Source: G039029935 sp039029935 (lineage in GTDB: Bacteria; Chloroflexota; Anaerolineae; Caldilineales; Caldilineaceae). Taken from it: 6,726 bases of DNA. The position numbers and the translations under genes were made by a program. Position 1 is the stretch's first letter, and each line of letters begins with the position of its first letter. The stretch lies in the NCBI GenBank assembly GCA_039029935.1, contig JBCCFC010000761.1, positions 1 through 6,726 of the forward strand, read 5' to 3'. Positions 1 to 5,892 of the stretch are shown here, in pieces. Below the pieces are notes generated by a model. The model worked only from the letters and a program-made list of their open reading frames with translations. It ran no database searches and was not told the origin of the DNA.

Positions 1-153
1 ATGGTTTGATGGCTATCCGTGCTAGATTTATATGGGTTGGCAAATGTTGTAGTATAGTATTGTTTTAGGCCATCCTACAATTCAAGCAGTATTTTTTGCG
101 GATTGGCCCTATCAAGCAGCTTTGCGAACTTCAAAGGGGTAACTTCATTCATC
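1..153. other. Upstream non-coding region at the left edge
   Basis: No convincing gene lies here. One + strand frame is open from the edge to a TAG at 66-68 and could be the last 21 codons of an upstream gene, but its short translation shows nothing recognisable. The stretch is richer in A/T than the rest of the window. It contains weak promoter-like hexamers and a repeated TCAAGCAG (82-89 and 112-119), each copy followed by a T-run and GCG. It probably forms the control region and leader of the amine oxidase gene. Confidence 0.45.
6..34 (+). promoter_or_regulatory. Possible sigma-70-like promoter upstream of the amine oxidase gene
   Basis: TTGATG (6-11) and TATATG (29-34) are separated by 17 bases. 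Each matches the housekeeping consensus at four of six positions. The site lies about 120 bases before the amine oxidase ATG, in the most A/T-rich part of the window. A second pair nearby, TTGGCA (37-42) and TATTGT (58-63), has a shorter 15-base spacer. These matches are weak enough to occur by chance in A/T-rich DNA, so this is only a candidate. Confidence 0.2.
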
Positions 154-1503
154 ATGACAAGGACAATTGTAATCGGTGCGGGGATGGCGGGGATTATGGC
201 GGCGCGTACACTGCACGATGCGGGACATGCTGTCAAAATTCTCGAAGCGCGCAACCGCGTTGGAGGGCGCACACACACCGACCACTCGTTGGGCGTTTCC
301 GTTGATTTGGGTGGCTCGTGGATTCATGGTGCATATGCCAACCCATTGACCGAACTAGCGCGAACTTATAACATCGCCACAGGCTACACCGATTTTGTGG
401 ACGCATCGGGCAGTGCAATCTTGGCCTTTGATGCTGATGGCACACCGCTCGACCGTGTTGAATATGCCCAAGGGTTGCAGCTTGCCAGTGGTGCGATGGC
501 ACACGCCTATGGGTCGCTACAATATGCGTTACCCGAAGCCACGCCTGCCTATGACTCCTATCAGGCACTGCACGAGATAGGTCTGCCCATCCCAGATAAC
601 CTGACACCAACGCAGCGCAAAGGCTATTACTATGCGTCGATTATCCGCGCACAGTACAGTGCGGCAGCAGATACACACGAGATGGCCTGGCGTGTCAGCA
701 ATGACTACATTCGGCTTCCCGGTGGCGACCAACTTGTCTATGGTGGTGGTTACAACGCCATCACGGATCGCTTGGCCGAGGGCTTGACGATTGAGACAGA
801 AACGATTGTCTCGCGAATCGTGTATGATAATGATGGTGTAACCATTCATGCGCGCAAGGCGGGGAAAGATGTCACAATGCATTGTGAGCATGTGATCATC
901 ACCGTACCGTTGGGTGTTCTCAAAGCGGGTGTGATTGACTTTGCCCCAGCCCTGCCACAAACCAAGACCGATGCCATTGAGCGCATTGGCTTTGGCAACT
1001 ATGAAAAGATCGTCTTTCGGTTTCCAGAGTTCTTCTGGCCGCGTGAATTCCAACGCTTTAACTATTTGCCTGGTGGAATCGACCCACAGGAACCCGAACT
1101 TTTTACCTCGTGGCTCAACAATGGGCATTACACAGGCGAGCCAGTGATTGTTGCTTATCATGCAGGGAGCCGTGCGCAAGTGATTAATGAGATGAGTGAC
1201 AGCGAGTTGATTGAGACCGCCATGTCGGTGTTGACAAAGCTGTTTGGTGATCGCGTCGAGGGTGAGTTGCCTGCCCCTGTCAGCTATGTGCGCACGGGCT
1301 GGTCGCATGATCCCCATTGCCGAGGCAGCTACTCCTTTGACAAAGTAGGCCAGCAGGCGGGCGACCGACGCGCATTGGCGGCATCGGTTGCCAATCGGCT
1401 CTTTTTTGCTGGTGAGGCCACGCATCCACATTATCATTCGACGGTGCATGGCGCCTATGAGACAGGGATTCGGGCGGCGCAAGAGGTGATGGCTGTTCAA
1501 TAA
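154..1503 (+). CDS. FAD-dependent amine oxidase (polyamine oxidase/LSD1-like family)
   Basis: This 449-residue flavoenzyme should oxidise an amine using FAD, with O2 as the usual acceptor in the family. The N-terminus has the FAD dinucleotide-binding motif GAGMAG at residues 8-13, with E31 placed to bind the ribose, followed by ARNRVGGRT (32-40) and GGSWIHG (53-59). VPLGVLK (251-257) is a family signature in the middle. NYEKIVFRFPEFFWP (282-296) contains K285, which aligns with the active-site lysine of polyamine oxidases. TGWSHDPHCRGSYS (381-394) and FAGEAT (418-423) complete the C-terminal flavin site. No covalent-flavin cysteine is seen at the monoamine oxidase position, so FAD is probably non-covalent. 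There is no signal peptide or membrane segment. An in-frame TTG at 103 would add 17 residues before the Rossmann strand. I prefer ATG 154 because it places the motif canonically and follows a purine run (AAAGGGG, 133-139), although the 14-base gap is long. The substrate is unknown, and a tryptophan-type or other amino acid oxidase remains possible. Confidence 0.93.
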   Translation: MTRTIVIGAGMAGIMAARTLHDAGHAVKILEARNRVGGRTHTDHSLGVSVDLGGSWIHGAYANPLTELARTYNIATGYTDFVDASGSAILAFDADGTPLDRVEYAQGLQLASGAMAHAYGSLQYALPEATPAYDSYQALHEIGLPIPDNLTPTQRKGYYYASIIRAQYSAAADTHEMAWRVSNDYIRLPGGDQLVYGGGYNAITDRLAEGLTIETETIVSRIVYDNDGVTIHARKAGKDVTMHCEHVIITVPLGVLKAGVIDFAPALPQTKTDAIERIGFGNYEKIVFRFPEFFWPREFQRFNYLPGGIDPQEPELFTSWLNNGHYTGEPVIVAYHAGSRAQVINEMSDSELIETAMSVLTKLFGDRVEGELPAPVSYVRTGWSHDPHCRGSYSFDKVGQQAGDRRALAASVANRLFFAGEATHPHYHSTVHGAYETGIRAAQEVMAVQ

Positions 1504-1514
1504 AGAAAATAGAT

Positions 1515-1520
1515 AAGGAG
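1515..1520 (+). promoter_or_regulatory. Ribosome binding site deciding the hydrolase start
   Basis: AAGGAG lies seven bases before ATG 1528. A TTG at 1525 sits directly before it in frame, but it would have only a four-base spacing. The ATG is therefore the better start. Confidence 0.8.
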
Positions 1521-1527
1521 CATATTG

Positions 1528-2379
1528 ATGACAAATACAACCAGTTTATTTGACCAAGTGGAACATGGCTATGCCAACAATGGCGATATCAAACTGCATT
1601 ACGTGGCAATGGGTGATGAAAGCAATCCATTGTTAGTGATGATTCACGGCTTTCCAGAGTTTTGGTACTCATGGCGCAACCAAATTCCCGTGTTGGCCGA
1701 GCAATTCCGCGTGGTTGCCGTTGACTTACGCGGGTACAACCTGAGCGATCAGCCCAAGGGCGTGGAGAACTATGCCATGCCAGTACTCGCCAGCGACATC
1801 GTTGCGATCATCAAACATCTGGGACAAGAGCAAGCCATCATTGTCGGGCATGACTGGGGTGGGATGGTGTCGTGGCGTTTGGCGATGTTCTATCCAGAGA
1901 TGGTGGAGCGGCTCATCATCTGCAATCTGCCCCATCCATATGGCTTGGCGCGAGAGTTGGCGACCAATCCAGAGCAGCAGAAAAACAGCCAATATGCACG
2001 CAACTTCCAGCAGGAGGGCTATCACACCCAAATGACCGCCGAAAGACTGACCCAATGGATTACCGATGATGAGGCCCGTCCTCATTATCTGGCAGCCTAT
2101 CAGCGGTCCGACTTTGAGGCCATGCTCCACTACTACAAGGCCAACTATCCCCGCGAGCCATATGAAGTCCCACAATCCACTGAGTATAGGGTCAAATGCC
2201 CCGTGTTGATGATTCATGGGCTGGAAGATCAGGCACTACTGCCAGGGGCATTGAATGATACATGGCAGTGGCTTGAACAGGACCTGACGCTGGTGACTGT
2301 ACCTGGTGCGGGTCACTTTGTGCAGCAAGATGCACCGGAAATGGTCAATCGCTCTATGCTCATGTGGTTGAATCGCTAG
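1528..2379 (+). CDS. Alpha/beta hydrolase, soluble epoxide hydrolase type
   Basis: This 283-residue cytoplasmic enzyme is predicted to open epoxides to diols through a covalent ester intermediate. HGFPEFWYSWR (40-50) is the oxyanion-hole segment, and its form is typical of epoxide hydrolases rather than haloalkane dehalogenases. GHDWGG (107-112) carries the nucleophile D109. HGLED (230-234) supplies the likely charge-relay acid D234, and GAGHFVQQ (261-268) supplies the general base H263. The lid between them has tyrosines in the two regions where epoxide hydrolases place their proton-donating pair: Y156 in NSQYARNF, and Y202 or Y203 in MLHYYKANY. The catalytic set looks complete and the length is normal for the family. 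The gene starts 24 bases after the amine oxidase stop, so the two are probably one operon, although no metabolic link between them is established. Fluoroacetate-type dehalogenases share the Asp nucleophile and are the main alternative. Confidence 0.92.
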   Translation: MTNTTSLFDQVEHGYANNGDIKLHYVAMGDESNPLLVMIHGFPEFWYSWRNQIPVLAEQFRVVAVDLRGYNLSDQPKGVENYAMPVLASDIVAIIKHLGQEQAIIVGHDWGGMVSWRLAMFYPEMVERLIICNLPHPYGLARELATNPEQQKNSQYARNFQQEGYHTQMTAERLTQWITDDEARPHYLAAYQRSDFEAMLHYYKANYPREPYEVPQSTEYRVKCPVLMIHGLEDQALLPGALNDTWQWLEQDLTLVTVPGAGHFVQQDAPEMVNRSMLMWLNR

Positions 2380-2387
2380 TCGAACTC

Positions 2388-2423
2388 CCGTGGCTGAACC
2401 CCTGTGACTGAACCCGTCACGGG
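2388..2423. repeat. 14-base tandem repeat with hairpin potential at the convergent junction
   Basis: CCGTGGCTGAACCC (2388-2401) is followed directly by CTGTGACTGAACCC (2402-2415), a match at 12 of 14 positions. The next bases, GTCACGGG (2416-2423), can pair with either CCTGTGAC (2401-2408; seven-base loop, one G-T pair) or CCCGTGGC (2387-2394; 21-base loop, one G-T pair). The element fills most of the 37 bases between the two converging genes and overlaps the TGA (2417-2419) of the - strand gene. It could act as a two-way transcription end, but neither side has the T-run of an intrinsic terminator. Confidence 0.6.
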
Positions 2424-4183
2424 ACAGCCTTAGCGCGCCAACTCACCATTTGTTCCGACGAAAAGGTGTAATAGAGCGGCAGGTCAATCGGCAAGCGACG
2501 CTGATTTGTGCCATCGGCGTCCATCACCCAGAAATGCCATGCGCCAGCGGACTCAATCGAGTTGCGGTTGCTGAGATAGATGATGTGTTCGCCATCGGGA
2601 CTCCATGCGGGGGCGACGCTGCTCGGCAGTTCATCCACCAGCGCGGTCACGGGGCGTGTGATCGCGGTCAGCCCTGTGCCGTCTGAATTGACGAGATGAA
2701 TTTGCCAGTGGCTCCCCAGCTTGCGGTGAAAGGCAATGCGTCGCACGGTTGGATGCCAGTCGGGGTCGAGAAAGTAGCCGTGCAGTTCATCGTTAACCAC
2801 GAGCGTACTCTGCCCATCATGGTCGCCTGTCCACTGGATGCCCGCTGGACCTGCGTGATAGACAATCCCATGTTGGCTCCAATCGGGCGCACCAGCCTTG
2901 TCGAGCGAGGGGATGTCACGATAGTTGTTGCCATCGGGCCCGATGCGTGTGAGGATGGTGAAATATTGGCGCTGGTTGCGCAGTTCGCGCACCGCGTTGA
3001 CCACCTCTGGGAACTGTAACTCGGCAGGCAAGCCCTCCAGAATCGCTTCATCGGGCAGACAGACGCCGCCATGCAACAGCCGGCAATCATCATAGCCATT
3101 GCTGCGGCTAAAGACAACGTACTGCCCATCGGGACGCCACTTGGGGGAGCGCAGCATCTCTTGCCCGCTATAGACAAGCCGTTCATTGTTGCCATCAAGG
3201 TTGATCACATACAGACCATTGCCACCGCCATCACGCGTAAAGGCGACCTGTGTGGTGTCAGGACTGAGCGCGGGGTCAATCCCGCTCGTGATCGCCCACA
3301 TGCGGTCGGTCTCCAGATCGTAGCCATAGATGGTGCCACCGATGCGGTCGTTGAAGACAAGGATGCCAGAAAGCCCTGTCTTGTTTTGGGTTGGTAAAGC
3401 TGGGGGAGCAGTGGCTTGGGCGATGGGTGCGGGGCGTCTGGTAGGCATGAGAATTGGTGTGTCAGTTGTGGTGGATAGACTGGCGGATGCTGTTACTGAC
3501 ACAATTGGTACATCATCCAGTGGTCGATTGAGTGCCATGTAGGTCGCTGCACCCCATGCCGTTTCATTGGTTGAGCGCGCAACCATCTGCACCCATTCCC
3601 CCGTTGCCGTGCGTCCTGTTATCTCAAGTTCCGTGCTGGGTCCCGCCTTGGCGACCACTGCATAGTTAGTGCCGGGGCCAGCGCGCAGATTGAGCCATTC
3701 ATCGGTCAGGGTGATGCGCGCATAGATGCCATCATCTGTATCTGTTTGGGTGGAGTCAACTTGGAAGCGACGGTTGTTGGTCGAGAGGGTACTGGCTGGA
3801 GTGTTATTGTTATTTGCAGGTAGAGGGTTGGCTGATGTTGCAACCGCTTGCATGGGCAGTTCATTGGCGTTGACTGTGAGTAGCGAACTGGCCGATACCC
3901 AGCCACCACCATGCAAACCACTTTCGACATAGAGCAGCCCGCCATCCGTACTGCGGGCAATCAGAATCAACAGTGATCCAGCGGGTAACTGTGCTTTGGC
4001 TTCGCGTGAGGCGGCATTGAGCAGTTGCGCTCCCTGTCCGCGCACGACGGCCACGCGCTGGATGACCTCTGGGTTTGTGGTGGTGCGTGATGTATCTTGG
4101 GCGGCGAGCGGGGTGGTTGTGAACGCGGTTATGATGATGAACAGGCTTACTAGTTTGAGTAACCGGTATTTGTCAATTGGCAT
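2417..4183 (-). CDS. Exported protein with two SH3-type domains and a TolB-like (PD40) beta-propeller
   Basis: This 588-residue protein begins with a Sec signal peptide: basic MPIDKYRLLK, a hydrophobic core at about 10-20, and a likely cut after PLAA at residue 28. No lipobox cysteine is seen. Residues 40-105 form a degenerate SH3-like domain. An Asn/Thr/Ala-rich linker follows (110-140), then a clear bacterial SH3 domain (153-218) with LNLRAGPGTNYAVV (164-177) and GEWVQ (195-199). A Pro/Thr/Ala-rich linker (222-266) leads to a propeller (270-588) with PD40 repeats, recognised by SPDTTQVAFTRD (307-318), RPDGQYVVFSR (350-360), HPTVRRIAFHR (477-487) and SPDGEHIIYLS (528-538), each followed by a variant of DG.N or DGTG. 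Bacterial SH3 domains often bind cell wall and TolB-like propellers bind proteins, so I infer an extracytoplasmic binding or sensing role with no enzymatic activity visible. It is the last gene of the block, 38 bases after the HlyD gene. AGGA (4193-4196) supports the start. Confidence 0.87.
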   Translation of the reverse strand: MPIDKYRLLKLVSLFIIITAFTTTPLAAQDTSRTTTNPEVIQRVAVVRGQGAQLLNAASREAKAQLPAGSLLILIARSTDGGLLYVESGLHGGGWVSASSLLTVNANELPMQAVATSANPLPANNNNTPASTLSTNNRRFQVDSTQTDTDDGIYARITLTDEWLNLRAGPGTNYAVVAKAGPSTELEITGRTATGEWVQMVARSTNETAWGAATYMALNRPLDDVPIVSVTASASLSTTTDTPILMPTRRPAPIAQATAPPALPTQNKTGLSGILVFNDRIGGTIYGYDLETDRMWAITSGIDPALSPDTTQVAFTRDGGGNGLYVINLDGNNERLVYSGQEMLRSPKWRPDGQYVVFSRSNGYDDCRLLHGGVCLPDEAILEGLPAELQFPEVVNAVRELRNQRQYFTILTRIGPDGNNYRDIPSLDKAGAPDWSQHGIVYHAGPAGIQWTGDHDGQSTLVVNDELHGYFLDPDWHPTVRRIAFHRKLGSHWQIHLVNSDGTGLTAITRPVTALVDELPSSVAPAWSPDGEHIIYLSNRNSIESAGAWHFWVMDADGTNQRRLPIDLPLYYTFSSEQMVSWRAKAVP

Positions 4184-4192
4184 TTGAAATTT

Positions 4193-4196
4193 TCCT
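4193..4196 (-). promoter_or_regulatory. Ribosome binding site of the SH3-propeller gene
   Basis: Read on the - strand, AGGA lies nine bases before ATG 4183. It sits immediately downstream of the inverted repeat at 4199-4215, so folding of that repeat could affect access to this site. Confidence 0.6.
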
Positions 4197-4198
4197 AT

Positions 4199-4215
4199 AC
4201 AGGCTGGAAGCCTGT
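4199..4215. repeat. Perfect 7-bp inverted repeat in the operon spacer (REP-like)
   Basis: ACAGGCT (4199-4205) and AGCCTGT (4209-4215) are exact inverted copies around the loop GGA. The palindrome occupies much of the 38-base gap between the HlyD stop (TAA, 4222-4224) and the propeller gene start. It has no T-run on either strand, so it is not an ordinary terminator. From memory, very similar palindromes occur as dispersed intergenic repeats in several environmental bacterial phyla. That recollection was not checked here, and only one copy is present in this window. Confidence 0.65.
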
Positions 4216-4221
4216 GTCACA

Positions 4222-5862
4222 TTATGGTCCAAACGGATTAAACTGCTCTTCCCCCAAGAACGATGAAAGACTCCCAACCACCAAATCGCCTTCCTGTAAT
4301 ACATCGGAGACAACCACAACCCATTCGCCCTGTGTCTGTCCAGTGACTTCGACTTGGAGCGGTTCGGGCGATTCGCTGCGTACAATCTCGATGGTTGCGA
4401 ACCCCTCTCCGGCGGGTGTCATGGCGTTGACGGGGACAAGCCAGCTATTTGGCTTCAACTGGCTGGAGCCGACAAAGGTGACTTGGACCGTCATGCCTGC
4501 GCGTAATGCAGCGGGGACGGTGGCGTCATCGACTGCGATGGTGACGGGGTATTGGGCGGGCTGTGTGTTATTGGAGGGGGCGGCTGTATCGTTTGCGCTC
4601 TGTGAAAGCGAGTTGCTGTCAACGGGGGCGATGTATGTCACTGTGCCGCTCATCAACGCATCTGCCACCAGATCGGAGGCGATGGTCACGGGCATGTCTT
4701 CCTCGACCAACAAAATTGAGTTTTCATCTACTGTGATGGTCAGCTTGAATTGGTCCGGTGCAGCCACCACAGCCACTGTCTCGCCCTCTTTGACCACCTG
4801 CCCCACTGTAGCCGACAATTTGGTGACAACGCCATCAATTGGCGCACCGAGATCGCTGCCCTGTAGTAGCTTGATGCGGGTATTTTCAAATTGGGTCAAA
4901 GCGTCCAGCACGGCAATCTCGGCATCCTGAATGGCTTGCGCCGACGGACCCCGTGTCAACTCGTCAATGCGTTCTGCGGCTTTGGAGACACTGGCCTCGG
5001 CCTGGGCAATCTCCCCCGGTGTGGCCGCTGTGAAGAGTTGATTATAGGCATTGTTGGCCTTGTCAATTGCCAACTGCGCCTGTTGAAGTTCCAATGCAGA
5101 GGGCGGCTTTGTGAGCTCATCAAATGAATTTTGGGCATTTTCAAAGCTGATGGTTGCGCTTTGTAGTGCCGCCGATTCTGATAGCGCGGCCAAATCACCA
5201 CGCCATGATACGGCGTCGTAGGCGGTCTGTGCTTGTTCCACGGCAATCTGCGCCTGACGTAGGCTATAGCGCGCTTCACGCACCCGCGTCGAGTTGGGGT
5301 CATTGCGCGCCAGCAGCTCATCAGACGCGGTCTGCGCCTCTTGGATTGCCAGCAACGCCCCATTGACATCTGCCGCCGTTGGGCCATCAACCAATTTGTC
5401 CAACGCTTCCTGTGCGGTCAAGTGGGCAGCACGGGCGTCTAGTAGGTCTATCTCGGATGGTGGCCCGACCAATTCGGCCAGGGCCAGCCGTGTTTTGGTG
5501 AGATTAAACCACGCTGTGTCAAGCTGCGACGATAGTTCTTGGCGGTCTAACGCCACCAACACATCACCTGCCATCACCGCTGCACCGACCTCGACATTGA
5601 CCTGCGCCACTGTCTCGTCAAAGGGGGCCTTGACCTCACGTACCGTGCGCAATGCCAGCCGGCCACCCAAGACCAAATCCTCGATAAAGGCGTCGGCGCG
5701 TTGGATCGGGACTGTCTCGACCAATGACAGCGGCGCAAGATCACTCTCAGACATGGGCGGCTGCTGTGTTGGCAAAAGTCCAAACCATGCCGCACCACCG
5801 CCCAGTAATCCCAGCACCAACAGGAGTATAATGATACGCCATAGCCATTTTCGTCTTTTCAT
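4222..5862 (-). CDS. HlyD/MacA-like membrane fusion protein of an ABC exporter
   Basis: This 546-residue adaptor should sit in the cytoplasmic membrane and project outward, linking the neighbouring permease to its substrate or to outer partners. A basic start (MKRRKWLWR) and one membrane segment (about 10-29) anchor it. The first half of a lipoyl-like domain is at 74-108 (KAPFDETVAQVNVEVG). A very long helical region (about 110-335) follows, built of 26-residue units. The second lipoyl half is at 338-368 (GAPIDGVVTKLSATVGQVVKEGE), then a beta-barrel domain (370-465) with a Ser/Asn-rich loop (415-436), and a membrane-proximal domain (470-535). E. coli MacA is about 370 residues, so the extra length lies mainly in the hairpin. 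The ATG is fixed by an in-frame TAG just upstream (5866-5868), yet no Shine-Dalgarno sequence is visible, so translation may be coupled to the permease gene that ends 30 bases earlier. The transported substrate is unknown. Confidence 0.93.
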   Translation of the reverse strand: MKRRKWLWRIIILLLVLGLLGGGAAWFGLLPTQQPPMSESDLAPLSLVETVPIQRADAFIEDLVLGGRLALRTVREVKAPFDETVAQVNVEVGAAVMAGDVLVALDRQELSSQLDTAWFNLTKTRLALAELVGPPSEIDLLDARAAHLTAQEALDKLVDGPTAADVNGALLAIQEAQTASDELLARNDPNSTRVREARYSLRQAQIAVEQAQTAYDAVSWRGDLAALSESAALQSATISFENAQNSFDELTKPPSALELQQAQLAIDKANNAYNQLFTAATPGEIAQAEASVSKAAERIDELTRGPSAQAIQDAEIAVLDALTQFENTRIKLLQGSDLGAPIDGVVTKLSATVGQVVKEGETVAVVAAPDQFKLTITVDENSILLVEEDMPVTIASDLVADALMSGTVTYIAPVDSNSLSQSANDTAAPSNNTQPAQYPVTIAVDDATVPAALRAGMTVQVTFVGSSQLKPNSWLVPVNAMTPAGEGFATIEIVRSESPEPLQVEVTGQTQGEWVVVVSDVLQEGDLVVGSLSSFLGEEQFNPFGP

Positions 5863-5873
5863 AGTCTAAGATT

Positions 5874-5889
5874 AGCTAGCTGACTAGCT
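5874..5889. repeat. 6-bp inverted repeat in the permease-adaptor spacer
   Basis: AGCTAG (5874-5879) and CTAGCT (5884-5889) pair around the loop CTGA. Together they fill more than half of the 30 bases between the permease stop (TAA, 5893-5895) and the HlyD start. On the - strand the repeat occupies the area just upstream of where a ribosome binding site would be expected. On the + strand it is followed by T-rich sequence, but no + strand gene leads into it. Confidence 0.5.
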
Positions 5890-5892
5890 TTT

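Noticed and set aside
103..153. N-terminal extension of the amine oxidase from a TTG start at 103
   Set aside because: The extra 17 residues precede the FAD-binding strand without matching family sequence, and the TTG lacks a properly spaced ribosome binding site.
529..1500. Long open frame on the - strand opposite the amine oxidase gene
   Set aside because: Its translation has no recognisable domain. The opposite strand encodes a full set of flavoenzyme motifs, so this frame is a by-product of codon bias.
1726..2217. Hydrophobic-looking open frame on the - strand inside the hydrolase gene
   Set aside because: It is the antisense of a complete alpha/beta hydrolase. The hydrophobic look comes from the reversed codons, and it has no ribosome binding site or plausible start.
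4184..4930. 248-codon open frame on the + strand opposite the adaptor gene
   Set aside because: The composition is Ser/Thr-rich with no domain, and it lies entirely opposite well-supported HlyD-family sequence.
5294..5869. 191-codon open frame on the + strand near the adaptor N-terminus
   Set aside because: It is antisense to the lipoyl and hairpin regions of the adaptor, has low-complexity Ser/Ala content and shows no start signal.
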